A stretch of DNA of 64,000 nucleotides from Cohaesibacter sp. (GTDB lineage Bacteria > Pseudomonadota > Alphaproteobacteria > Rhizobiales > Cohaesibacteraceae), in contig JAOAQZ010000005.1 in NCBI GenBank assembly GCA_025210795.1, positions 1 to 64,000 on the forward strand. The letters are read 5' to 3'. The notes beneath the pieces were generated by a model. That model saw only the letters and a list, made by a program, of their open reading frames with translations, searched no databases and was not told the origin of the DNA. A program made the position numbers and the translations under genes. Shown here piece after piece: positions 14,222 to 23,245 of the stretch. Every line of letters begins with the position of its first letter. The first letter of the stretch is position 1.

Positions 14222-17119
14222 TCACATATAATCAGTCCGTATCAAATCTAGCACGATTGTTTGATCATCAAATTCAATCTGCTCAATATCAAATAGCAAA
14301 TCATGCTGCTCATTGTTATAGACAACATATCCTTGTCCATCTTCAGTTTTACCCCAGCTATAATCCGATGACAGAGCGCTAATTTTGAAAGTCTCTTCAG
14401 CATCAGTTCCATGGACAAACTGAACCCGTTCTGGATCGTCGTTTACGACCAAAGGAGGAATGAGGTCTAATTCGATAACTTCATCTAAGAACTGAATTTT
14501 CTCAAAATGGTAAAGAATGCTGTGTTGAGTATCGTTCCAGATGACGATTCCATCCCCATCGTTGGTTTTATTCCAACTATATCCATCAGAGACGTCATTA
14601 ATTTTAAAGATGTCGCGCTTACTCAAACCTATAAGATATTGATTGAACCCAGGTGTATATTCATGAACAGTTTCCTCTAAAGGTGTACCATCATTGTAAG
14701 TCACATTCCCATTGGTCAGATCAACGGTAACATCCAAAAATTTTAATTTTTCGACATTGTATAGGATGTCATGACTGCCCTTACCCCAAATTACATATCC
14801 AATATCATCAAGAGTTCGCCCCCAACTATACTCAGAAGCGTTTCCTTCTATAACAAAAGTTTCCACCCTGTTGGAACCATTGATGAACTGTACTTCACCC
14901 ACTCTATCTAGGTATTCTGCGGGTAGGTTATTAAGATCAATCAAGCCATCGTTGAAATTAATTACTTCAAACCCGAACAGCAGGTCAGTAGAGTTTTCAG
15001 AGTATACTACATGACCATCTCCATCTTTGGTGCGCGTAACAGTGAATTCTTCCTCAGAGCCATCGATTATAAATCTGTCATTGTCAGAAACACCTTTAAG
15101 ATATTGAACAGCATCTGGATCATCCTGAAAGTCTATTGAAGGTGTATCGACAACGATAGTACCATTCTCTTCAATTTCAAGACTTGTTCGATTTATAGAA
15201 GATTCTGCAGCAAATCTTAAGCCGCCGAAGTCTCCCTCAAGAAAAATGCGGATCAGCTCAGCGTTTGTCGTTGCCTCAATAATTTCAATCTTGGCCGTAC
15301 TTTCATCCAGTTGAGTAATCTTGAATTGACTATTATTTAGCTGGATATTTTCAAATACAAGCTTGTCACCTGCTGTAAAACCAACAATCAAGTCGTTGTT
15401 AAACTCCTTACTAACCCCAGTAACAACATCTGTCCCCTCACCCAAATTGACTTTCTCTATATTCAAGCTCACAGCTAACCGATCATTTCCATCGGTACCA
15501 TGAACTTCACTTAATGGAGCTATTTCCGTTGGAGGCTCTTCAAATTTGGGCTGAAGATCTTGATTTTGGAACTGTCTTTTCGCATCCTCAAAACCTGGCT
15601 CCTGATAGATCTCTTTGAGATTGTCAGAAACGGTGTCCATCCACTGCTTCCATTTTGCTTCCCAACCAATTTCTTCAATTTCTTCTGCTAGTTCAATCGC
15701 ATCATCAAACACATCTGATGTTGCTTTTCGAATTTGAGCCTTAAAGTCCTTTGTACCAATATCAACGTTCTCTTTAAGCTCGGCCTTTATCACATCAGGG
15801 ACAGGCAGCCCTTCAATAAATGAGGTCATTCGTTCCGAAGCAATATCAATAATGGGATCAGTGATTGCGTTAACCGCCTGTGTAACTGCTATTTTTACAG
15901 CAGCTTTTTTTTGATCAACAGTATATCCTAGGGATAGAGCATCAATCGTCGCATCGACAAAATCGAACCACTTAAGGATACCAGTAAATCGGGGGGCTCT
16001 GCCGTCATCAATGTACCTCAACGTATGGCCTATGTAGCCAGATGTTGCATCTATGGCATTGTCAATTGACCAAATAGCAAATGCTATCGGGCCCTTTTGG
16101 CTCAGCTTCGCCTCTGTGATGGTTGTTCCATCTTTAAACTCGATCCTATTCCAGTTCTTGATGGTGTCACTACCAAACTGGCTTACAATCTGAAGCCCCC
16201 AACTTTGGCTTCCAGCCATGTTGAAAAAGACTCTGATGTCTTCGTATGTTGAGGCGGCTTCCTCATATCTGACAATATCAAAGGTGTCCTGATTGAGGTA
16301 ATCTGAACCGTCGATCGTGTTACTACCTTGCTGTTTAGATGTTGAAGTGATTCCAACACCTAGAAAAATATCACTACCTTCACCACCGATTAGAGTATCG
16401 TTGCCTTTCCCTCCGCTTATAAGGTCATCTTTGTTACCCCCAATCAGGGTATCTTTCTGATCCGATCCGATAATTTCTTGTCTTAGAGAGCGTAGAGTTT
16501 CTTCCGATAGATCGAACGTGATAATTGATTGCACTGGCACAATCTGAGCCAAAAAAGACCATTCTTTCGTTGCAACCCCTGGGATTTCGGAAAGCTTAGA
16601 CGAACCTAAATATTGTATCTGTGAGAGAGCTTTTTCATTCTGTTGGGGATCTATTAACTCTAGTCTCTCGACACCAGAATTCCACAGGGAGTTCAACCAA
16701 ATATCCTTAGCCGCAAGATAAGGCCTTAAGGTTTCTATCACTGCTTCCTTATTTTCATAAATTCTGTTGTCCAGATAGTCTTCGATCTGTGGAGCCTGCT
16801 GGAATGTTCCATAAACAAACAGTACCAACTCGGTTCCCGGAAGGATAATTGCAACACGATTTTCGGTGTGTTTCAAATCAGTATTAGATATAAACTCGCC
16901 GCCAAAAGGAAATATTTCCTGAACAATATTCTCTACAATTGCTTCGCCATTTGCATCACTCCCCACCTCTTCTTTATAGATGACTGACAAATTTTCAGTT
17001 CTAAAATTGTATGGATCTGCAACGAAGCCGCCAGACGAGCCATCCAATAAGCTTTCCATATTAATGGAAACAGGGCTTAGTGAGAAATCAATGGAAATAT
17101 CCTGAGATTTCTGAAACAT
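14222..17119 (-). CDS. Large RTX-type calcium-binding protein with tandem C-terminal repeats
   Basis: The 965-residue protein carries RTX nonapeptide-like repeats at residues 217-254 (IGGNKDDLISGGKGNDTL, then GGEGSDIFLG). A helical middle region at about 330-540 is rich in Glu and Lys. A second beta-rich segment follows, and the C-terminal third consists of about four repeats of about 75-85 residues with the pattern YSWGKT-DG-GYVVY, HDLLF and IEFDD. It has no N-terminal signal peptide, as expected of type I secretion substrates. No type I secretion ABC transporter or membrane fusion gene is nearby. The function, whether adhesin, enzyme or toxin, is not evident. Confidence 0.8.
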   Translation of the reverse strand: MFQKSQDISIDFSLSPVSINMESLLDGSSGGFVADPYNFRTENLSVIYKEEVGSDANGEAIVENIVQEIFPFGGEFISNTDLKHTENRVAIILPGTELVLFVYGTFQQAPQIEDYLDNRIYENKEAVIETLRPYLAAKDIWLNSLWNSGVERLELIDPQQNEKALSQIQYLGSSKLSEIPGVATKEWSFLAQIVPVQSIITFDLSEETLRSLRQEIIGSDQKDTLIGGNKDDLISGGKGNDTLIGGEGSDIFLGVGITSTSKQQGSNTIDGSDYLNQDTFDIVRYEEAASTYEDIRVFFNMAGSQSWGLQIVSQFGSDTIKNWNRIEFKDGTTITEAKLSQKGPIAFAIWSIDNAIDATSGYIGHTLRYIDDGRAPRFTGILKWFDFVDATIDALSLGYTVDQKKAAVKIAVTQAVNAITDPIIDIASERMTSFIEGLPVPDVIKAELKENVDIGTKDFKAQIRKATSDVFDDAIELAEEIEEIGWEAKWKQWMDTVSDNLKEIYQEPGFEDAKRQFQNQDLQPKFEEPPTEIAPLSEVHGTDGNDRLAVSLNIEKVNLGEGTDVVTGVSKEFNNDLIVGFTAGDKLVFENIQLNNSQFKITQLDESTAKIEIIEATTNAELIRIFLEGDFGGLRFAAESSINRTSLEIEENGTIVVDTPSIDFQDDPDAVQYLKGVSDNDRFIIDGSEEEFTVTRTKDGDGHVVYSENSTDLLFGFEVINFNDGLIDLNNLPAEYLDRVGEVQFINGSNRVETFVIEGNASEYSWGRTLDDIGYVIWGKGSHDILYNVEKLKFLDVTVDLTNGNVTYNDGTPLEETVHEYTPGFNQYLIGLSKRDIFKINDVSDGYSWNKTNDGDGIVIWNDTQHSILYHFEKIQFLDEVIELDLIPPLVVNDDPERVQFVHGTDAEETFKISALSSDYSWGKTEDGQGYVVYNNEQHDLLFDIEQIEFDDQTIVLDLIRTDYM

Positions 17120-17403
17120 AACTAATTATCCAAACATTACGACATATTTAATGAACGGCTAATAATGCAAAATGAGATAACAGTTCGCAAGAATTAGGGT
17201 GTCTTAATGTTAATGGCTAATATTTTGGGGTAAAGTCAGCCCAAAATGAAGAAGGTCCTTTTGAGGATACGTTTAGCACCATACCATCAGAAGCTTCAGG
17301 GCTAAGTTAGTAATAAATTTTTCTGGTGCGAGTTTAAACTCAAAAATTTGATGCCCAATAGTGAAGTAATCACATTACCATGCTTTGATTTTCTTCCCCG
17401 AAT

Positions 17404-17814
17404 TCAATCCGTAGATCCCGCAAGCTCTTTGACTATATCAATAATGCTGCGCCGAATAACCTGATTTTGGATTTTAACGAAGGCCTGATTCAGCTGCAAA
17501 CCTTCTGATGAAGATAAAAACTCAATAATAAGATTCGTTGCATCTGCAAGCTCTCTCTTATTATCTTCTTCGGCGGTAGAAACTCCTTCAAAAAAGAAAT
17601 CAACAGAGACGCCAAGAGCGTTAGCGATCTCAAGCAACCGGCTTGCTCCAACCCGATTAGTTCCCTTTTCATATTTTTGAATTTGCTGAAATGTAATCCC
17701 AACTTTTTCTGCCAGCTCAGTTTGGCTGATACCAGCAACTCCGCGACGCAGCCGGATACGAGTACCGACATATAGGTCAATGGGATTTGGTTTTCTTTTA
17801 CTTCCTGGGACCAT
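17404..17814 (-). CDS. XRE-family regulator, PraR-like
   Basis: The 136-residue protein has a Cro/C1-type helix-turn-helix at about residues 13-70 (ISQTELAEKVGITFQQIQKY, then EKGTNRVGASRLLEIANAL) and a Glu-rich helical C-terminus. The N-terminus (KPNPIDLYVGTRIRLRR) and the helix-turn-helix closely resemble rhizobial PraR, a repressor of quorum-sensing and biofilm genes. It lies upstream of the RTX gene on the same strand and within the same island as the LuxR/LuxI pair. I infer that it could control those genes. A general alphaproteobacterial XRE regulator is the alternative. Confidence 0.85.
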   Translation of the reverse strand: MVPGSKRKPNPIDLYVGTRIRLRRGVAGISQTELAEKVGITFQQIQKYEKGTNRVGASRLLEIANALGVSVDFFFEGVSTAEEDNKRELADATNLIIEFLSSSEGLQLNQAFVKIQNQVIRRSIIDIVKELAGSTD

Positions 17815-18193
17815 CGTTTTCTCTTATATGCATTCTGTGCTCTATAAAGCTAAGCATATATTGTTGTGGCTTCAATCCCGATGCTTTTACATCTCATCAC
17901 AGGTTGTGAGCATTGAATGACCAGCCTGGGGGCATGAATTTGAAACTATTTTTATCGCGATAACTGGACCACCATAATCAATTTTATTACATGCAGAAGC
18001 TTGCTTTGCAACCGCTTGGGTTGCATTCACAGAGGTAACAAGGTACCGAAAAACAAATTAAAAATGAACTGAGGTAGCATAACAGATACCAACCTCAGAA
18101 CCTCACGATATGTATGAAAGCCACAATACATTTTCGCCTGATACATATCGTGAGACATTTTTGTTTCTTCTTCGCTTTCAAATTGCGAGAAAT
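17815..18193. other. Intergenic stretch containing a 14-bp inverted repeat
   Basis: No gene is seen. The notable feature is the perfect inverted repeat CTCACGATATGTAT (18102-18115) and ATACATATCGTGAG (18141-18154) with a 25-base spacer. It lies 40 bases from the 3' end of the AT-rich gene at 18194. On the plus strand it is followed by ACATTTTTG, so it could terminate transcription in that direction, or it could be a protein-binding or replication-related site. Confidence 0.45.
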
Positions 18194-18973
18194 TTAATTC
18201 ATACTGTCAGCTTTATTTGAGTTTCCGAAAACGAAGTTGCCCAGTTTATTAGTTTCCATGAAAGGCAATATTATATCTAAGTCAGCTCCAATATTGTTAT
18301 TCTCATGGAGTTTTCGCATTGCTTTTGTCGCATAATCTTCTGAAATAACAAAACCTTCTATACTGTCTATTTTTCTAATGTCTATTTCTTTGATATAATA
18401 GCTTCTGAAAATCAATGAGTTCCATCTAGCATGATCTGAACGCAGCTCCAAAAATTTATCCAATATATCAGGGTGAAAATACATGAGACCATGGTGATGA
18501 TCATTTATACCAATATCGTTTTCTGATATGCTCAATGAACCATGGCGGCTCCCAGCCACATCAATAAACATCCAGCAAAATGGCTGCAAATGAACTTTTC
18601 TACTACGATTTGTCTTTTTACCCAAAAGTTCTATCGATAGATTTTTATGAAATAATTTAAACGCAGAGTTTATATAATTTATGTTATGATAAGAATTACT
18701 AGATATTGATTTGATTTCCTTATTGTAAGTTAATGTCAGGAAATACAAACTATCATAGAAACTAATTTTATTTATATCAACATCTTTATTTTTGATATAA
18801 GATATATCATTTAAATATTTTCCAAAGAAAACATCATAAACTAATTTATTGTATCCATATCTGTATTTATTAAATTTAGAAGTTGAATTTACATTTCTAT
18901 TTTTGCAGTAATCACTAAGATATTTTTCTCCAAATCTATTATGGGTATATTCATTTTTATTATTAATTATCAA
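18194..18973 (-). CDS. AT-rich island protein, possibly Rep-like
   Basis: The 259-residue protein is not firmly recognised. Its coding sequence is far more AT-rich than its neighbours, and the N-terminal half is full of Asn, Ile, Lys and Tyr. Two segments recall replication or relaxase-like proteins: LYFLTLTYN (a beta strand near residue 80) and a histidine cluster in NDHHHGLMYFHPDIL, which could be an HUH-like metal site. A conventional tyrosine motif is not certain. The TTG start at 18973 is supported by AGGAG nine bases upstream. Its neighbours are an excisionase and a nearby inverted repeat, which would suit a mobile-element replication or transfer protein. This is weak inference. Confidence 0.55.
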   Translation of the reverse strand: MIINNKNEYTHNRFGEKYLSDYCKNRNVNSTSKFNKYRYGYNKLVYDVFFGKYLNDISYIKNKDVDINKISFYDSLYFLTLTYNKEIKSISSNSYHNINYINSAFKLFHKNLSIELLGKKTNRSRKVHLQPFCWMFIDVAGSRHGSLSISENDIGINDHHHGLMYFHPDILDKFLELRSDHARWNSLIFRSYYIKEIDIRKIDSIEGFVISEDYATKAMRKLHENNNIGADLDIILPFMETNKLGNFVFGNSNKADSMN

Positions 18974-19194
18974 ATTTTTATTCTCCTATATTATTATAGT
19001 ATTTAATTAACTCATAGTTCAACAATAGGAATTTGCTAAATGGCATCAGCAAAAACCTACACTCCACCTACCACAGGCAGAACCTATGAAGGGAACGGCT
19101 TCAAATTTCAGATTGTTCCTTCTTAAAACCACCTATTTGCAGAACAGTGTGGTGCCCTGGCTTTGCTAGAAAGCTGCCTATGTAAATTAATTAA

Positions 19195-19395
19195 TTAATT
19201 CTTATACTCAGAAGTTCCGCGATAAGTATTCTTTTCCAAATACTCGTAAATCGCTTCCTCAGAATAGAGGATGCGGCGCTCGCTAGCTTTTATAAAAGCC
19301 GGACCTGTGCCATCACATCTCATCCTCTGTAGTGTCTTCTTATTCACCCCCATATACTCAGCCGTTTGATCTACCGTAAGTAATTGATATTTCAT
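19195..19395 (-). CDS. Excisionase-like/AlpA-type helix-turn-helix protein
   Basis: The 66-residue protein is a single HTH_17-type DNA-binding domain: LTVDQTAEYMGVNKKTLQRM, then FIKASERRILYSEEAI. Proteins of this family act as excisionases or as AlpA-type activators of integrase genes. AAGGAATTAT precedes the ATG. It is divergent from the transposase-like gene at 19618 and lies 1.2 kb from the integrase, so it is the best candidate for the directionality factor of the island. The tandem AATTAATTAATTAATT at its 3' end is simple sequence. Confidence 0.8.
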   Translation of the reverse strand: MKYQLLTVDQTAEYMGVNKKTLQRMRCDGTGPAFIKASERRILYSEEAIYEYLEKNTYRGTSEYKN

Positions 19396-19617
19396 ATAAT
19401 TCCTTTCTCTTTTATCGGTTCATATATATTTATCTCCGAGTAGGTTTTTTGCCCAAAGTTGCGTGAGAAACATCCCGTACACCTCCTTTAATTGCGATAG
19501 GGGTCGCTAAAACTCAGCCCCCCCTCACACGACCTCTTCTACTACTATTTATTTCTGGTGAGGACGCTTTGACGAATTTGCGTATTTAAGATACCGTACA
19601 CCTGATCAGACAAGGGA

Positions 19618-20583
19618 ATGAGCATGCAAAATGATGGCAAGAAAAGGATTGAACTTTTTTTTTGGATAAGGGCCCGAGCTACGGATGTTGGGGTTAGTAA
19701 AGCATGTAAAGAGGCAGGAATTGGAAGGCAGACCTTCTATGATTGGAAAAATAAATTTCTCTCAGAAGGTGTAGATGGGCTGAAAACAAAGTCAAAAACC
19801 CCCCAAAAAAAACGATCAAAAAGCCACTATCTGAATGGTCAGATCTTACATTATTCGATTATGCATCCCTTACTCAGTTCGAGGCGATTAAGTGATCTTC
19901 TTAAAGGAAAGGGTATAGAGGCATCTTCTTCAACAGTTCTCAAATATTGGAGAGATGAGGGCATCTCTGATAGAATAAGCAGAGTGCAAAAAGCAGAAGA
20001 GGAATTGTTGGCCGGGAATACCGAGCTGACCATTTCAACCAAGTCCGCCATCATGAAGAATAACGGGTTCCTATTTGATAGAAAACACAGCCAGCTTATA
20101 CAGATAAATATTTCTTACCACGAACAGTCCAATAAAATTATTTGCTTCTACGTAGCAACAGAAGTAAAAACTGGATTTTCTACAGCTATTATTGACATTC
20201 CAATTTACAAAAGATTTAGTTTTGATAAAATAATAGAACTAATAAATGTTCATTTTAATAAACATAAATATTACAAAAATAAAATAAAAATATCTATTAG
20301 AAAAATAAGAATAACCAAAAACCTAGAATTCTTCATGAACAAACAAAATAATCAAAACATATTGTTTTCACTGCATCATTCATCAAACATTAAAGATTGT
20401 TCAGTTGATAAATTTTTAAATTACACTTTCTTAAAAGAAAAAACCCTAACTGCAATCAAAGAAGATAGTAATTATAACAATTTATGCTCATTAGTATTGA
20501 ACCAATGGAATAGAACGCCAAAACCCTTCTATCCGTTTTGTGGAATGTCTCCCAATCAACTAAGAGAATCTAAATATTTATAA
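19618..20583 (+). CDS. Transposase-like protein lacking the DDE catalytic residues
   Basis: The 321-residue protein has an N-terminal helix-turn-helix like IS481-family transposases (SKACKEAGIGRQTFYDWKNK) and a second DNA-binding segment (LSSRRLSDLLKGKGIEASSS). A domain with the layout of an integrase core follows. There the first catalytic Asp position reads LIQINIS rather than a D, and the second region reads RITKNLEFF where a TDNG-type motif is expected. It ends with the typical FCGMSPNQLRES. The second half (from about 20100) is much more AT-rich than the first. It overlaps the 3' end of the convergent integrase gene by 14 bases. I infer a domesticated, non-catalytic DNA-binding protein. 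The start may be the ATG at 19624, which has the better ribosome binding site. Confidence 0.75.
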   Translation: MSMQNDGKKRIELFFWIRARATDVGVSKACKEAGIGRQTFYDWKNKFLSEGVDGLKTKSKTPQKKRSKSHYLNGQILHYSIMHPLLSSRRLSDLLKGKGIEASSSTVLKYWRDEGISDRISRVQKAEEELLAGNTELTISTKSAIMKNNGFLFDRKHSQLIQINISYHEQSNKIICFYVATEVKTGFSTAIIDIPIYKRFSFDKIIELINVHFNKHKYYKNKIKISIRKIRITKNLEFFMNKQNNQNILFSLHHSSNIKDCSVDKFLNYTFLKEKTLTAIKEDSNYNNLCSLVLNQWNRTPKPFYPFCGMSPNQLRESKYL

Positions 20584-21775
20584 ACTCGGATATCTTCCCT
20601 GAAACCTGCTCAACCGCTTCCTCTTGCGTATTGTCCAAAATGTGAGCATACCGTTGCGTCGTACTAGGGTCACGATGACCTAGTAAGCATCCCACGACAG
20701 CTAATGGTATTCCTTCACTAATCGCAATACTGGCATAGGTGTGACGCAAATCATGGAGCCTCGCGTGATCAACACCTGCATCTTTTAATAGTTTTCTCCA
20801 GAACTTACCGAGCCCTTGATACGGCTTATCCAAGTTACTCCCAGGAAAGACCAGATCACAATCGGCAATTTTCGGTATTTTCTTGAATTCAGAAACAGTC
20901 TGAACAGACAGCTTGCAAGTTCGAAATCCTGTTTTCCCATCAACAACATCAAAGTATGCGTCATCGAGATGAACATCATGCCATTTGAGATTTAGAATTT
21001 CTCCCGCACGGCAACCTGTTTGCATCAATAAACGAATGGCCTGAATGGCAAAAATATTGCGATGCTGCTTTTCTGCTCTGTGCAACGCTAATGACACAAG
21101 GGACAGTTCTTCCTGGGTCAAATATTTTTCATTTTTTTCATCAGCACTACGCTTAACACCTCTTACAGGATTGCGCACCATTAGCTCGGAATCTACTGCA
21201 TATTGGAAAATAGCACCTAGCAGCCCCATTGTTCGCGATGCAGTCCCCCTTCCTCCAAACATTTTCTTATTTGAATTTTTCTTATTCTGATTGCCGGGAA
21301 TATCGCCAGCAGTAACTCGCTCCTGAAATCTCTCAACATCCCTTTTGGTAACGCCACCTATTTTCTTCTGCCCCAGCAGTGGTTTAATTAACCGATTTAT
21401 TCTCCCTCTGTCCGTCGCCAGGGTAGACGGTTTCTTGTGACCACAACCATCTTTCAAATATCGATCGCACAACATTGAAACTGAAATCTCACGAGCCTTT
21501 TCCATTTTCATTAACTGGGGATCACGGCCAATTGAGATTTGGCCATTGAGTCGAATGGCTTCATCTCGTGCCTTCTTAAGAGTCCATGCCCCGTATTTTC
21601 CAATGGTTTTATATTTCTGCTCTCGATTGTGATTGACATATTTAAGAATGAAACTCTTGTTACCAGACGGAGATACTCGAATCCCAAAATGCCTAACTTG
21701 TTGATCCCACACTTGATATCTTGTCGATTTGGGTTGCAGCAGATCAATGGATGCTTTTGTTAAGTTAATTTTCAT
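20570..21775 (-). CDS. Tyrosine integrase of the island (DUF4102/phage type)
   Basis: This 401-residue recombinase has an N-terminal arm-binding DUF4102 domain (about residues 1-90), a SAM-like core-binding region and a catalytic domain with the full set of residues: R256 in GCRAGEI, H341 and R344 in HDLRH, H367 in LLGHRD and the nucleophile Y376 in QRYAH. Its gene starts 132 bases from attR (21908). Integrases of this group insert elements into tRNA 3' ends, in agreement with the tRNA-Arg repeats. It reads inward from the right end of the island. The catalytic residues look intact, so the element may still be able to recombine. Confidence 0.95.
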   Translation of the reverse strand: MKINLTKASIDLLQPKSTRYQVWDQQVRHFGIRVSPSGNKSFILKYVNHNREQKYKTIGKYGAWTLKKARDEAIRLNGQISIGRDPQLMKMEKAREISVSMLCDRYLKDGCGHKKPSTLATDRGRINRLIKPLLGQKKIGGVTKRDVERFQERVTAGDIPGNQNKKNSNKKMFGGRGTASRTMGLLGAIFQYAVDSELMVRNPVRGVKRSADEKNEKYLTQEELSLVSLALHRAEKQHRNIFAIQAIRLLMQTGCRAGEILNLKWHDVHLDDAYFDVVDGKTGFRTCKLSVQTVSEFKKIPKIADCDLVFPGSNLDKPYQGLGKFWRKLLKDAGVDHARLHDLRHTYASIAISEGIPLAVVGCLLGHRDPSTTQRYAHILDNTQEEAVEQVSGKISEFINI

Positions 21776-21907
21776 GGCTCTTACCAGGCTACAGTCAGGC
21801 TACAAATTGAAAGAGCCTTCCTGGGTTTTCTTTAGCTTATACGTCTACTATCCTATTGAAATAAGGATTATATTACAATATATTAGATTCAATAAGACAA
21901 AATTCTC

Positions 21908-21957
21908 CTGCCCTCCGAAGGCAGAGGCCAGAGGTTCGAATCCTCTCGGGTGCGCCA
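21908..21957 (+). repeat. attR: second copy of the tRNA-Arg 3' end
   Basis: These 50 bases are identical to 2129-2178, from the anticodon stem through CCA. The 5' half of a tRNA is absent here, so this is not a functional gene. It marks the right end of the island. Confidence 0.92.
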
Positions 21958-22090
21958 TTTTCCTCATGATTTTGCTGGTAAGTTGAGAAATTATCATTTC
22001 TTAACGCGGGCTCTATCCGGCGAAATCCTGTACAAAATCCCTCAAATCCGTACATTTGCCGTGCAATTAACTTCAACTGCGCCTTACGAT

Positions 22091-23245
22091 TTAGCTCAGA
22101 AGATCACTGGCGGGCCCCATGATGTGGTCTAGACGCCGACATATATGAATTTCCATCCGAACCGATATCCAAAAACTAGGTGAACTTCCAGAAGGCACAC
22201 TTTCGCTGGCATGTTTGATTTCCCCATAACCCCAGCAATCGGATACAAGTGAAAATCGTTCATCAGCGACAAGAAGTTTGGCCGCTCTTTTGTACATTGA
22301 GCTCCTTGATGTTAGGAGTTTCTTCGAGTCGGGATCAACTATTGGTTCAACGCGGTGGTAGACTATCGTATTGTTTTCAGTAGGAAAATCAATTCTGGCG
22401 CGCAGATACACCCCAACTGGGGGAGCTACGTCATTTCTAATCGGATTGATCGAACCGTAATCTCCATATTCAATTGGTGTGTTTTGAAGACGGGTTAAAG
22501 CCCTGTGAAGAGCGACCTCTTCCAACGAGAACTCATCATTTTCCTCTCCTCCGATATCGGTGACGTTCTTTGGAAATGATGTGCCCACACTCACAATCTG
22601 AATATCTGGGGTCACCTTTCGGGCTTCTCGAACAAGGTTGACTGCATACGATGCGTGCAACTCTGCTGTTTGAGGCCGGATGTATTCAAAATCCAAGATC
22701 AACCGAAATGTGTTCCCGTCAGCGCAATACTTATTGATCCTATCCGATAGTATCTCCAAATCATCGATGAAACCACCGTCATGAAGAACTGATGCACGAT
22801 AAGCAATAAGATCATACTCTTTTGCAAAACTGTCAAACTGCTGAAATAAACTATCTCGAAATTCCTCGAAACTATCTTCCGGGCCTGGGTTGATCAAAAT
22901 TGTTGGGCGTATTTGATCGTTTTCCCTTGATAGTTCATTAACAATACTTACCCAATTGCGGTATCCCTCATTCGATTGTGAAAGCCATTCGGTTTCAGTG
23001 GAGGCTAACGTCTCTTCTCTCGTAAGATCAACAACACATTCCCGAGATTGTTTGAACTCGTTCTTGATCCTATCTAGGACCTTCGAAATATTATACTCGG
23101 CCGGTGCGGACTTATCCTTGTTTGGCTTTTTTCTACCTCTGGTGATTTCACAATGAACGGAGATCTTTTTCTTTCGCTCATCGGAAAGCATTTTCCATGC
23201 CCGAAATTCAGCGTCCGCAGTTTTAATCAGCAGGTGATAAGTCAT
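22091..23245 (-). CDS. Beta-family protein (phage T4 beta type)
   Basis: The 384-residue protein resembles the 'beta protein' family (PF14350, related to a T4 product), whose members are found on phages and bacterial accessory regions. Typical parts are the N-terminal segment EFRAWKMLSDERKKKISVHC, a central strand-helix region with RLILDFEYI and IVSVGTSFPK, and a C-terminal RRLDHIM. No enzyme motif is known for the family. Its ATG overlaps the stop of the ImmA-type gene by four bases, so the two are co-translated. I infer a role in a conflict or stress module with its two partners. Confidence 0.75.
   Translation of the reverse strand: MTYHLLIKTADAEFRAWKMLSDERKKKISVHCEITRGRKKPNKDKSAPAEYNISKVLDRIKNEFKQSRECVVDLTREETLASTETEWLSQSNEGYRNWVSIVNELSRENDQIRPTILINPGPEDSFEEFRDSLFQQFDSFAKEYDLIAYRASVLHDGGFIDDLEILSDRINKYCADGNTFRLILDFEYIRPQTAELHASYAVNLVREARKVTPDIQIVSVGTSFPKNVTDIGGEENDEFSLEEVALHRALTRLQNTPIEYGDYGSINPIRNDVAPPVGVYLRARIDFPTENNTIVYHRVEPIVDPDSKKLLTSRSSMYKRAAKLLVADERFSLVSDCWGYGEIKHASESVPSGSSPSFWISVRMEIHICRRLDHIMGPASDLLS

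Noticed and set aside
21729-22076. Frames overlapping the attR repeat on both strands
   Set aside because: Their residues are translations of tRNA-derived sequence, a known source of false genes.
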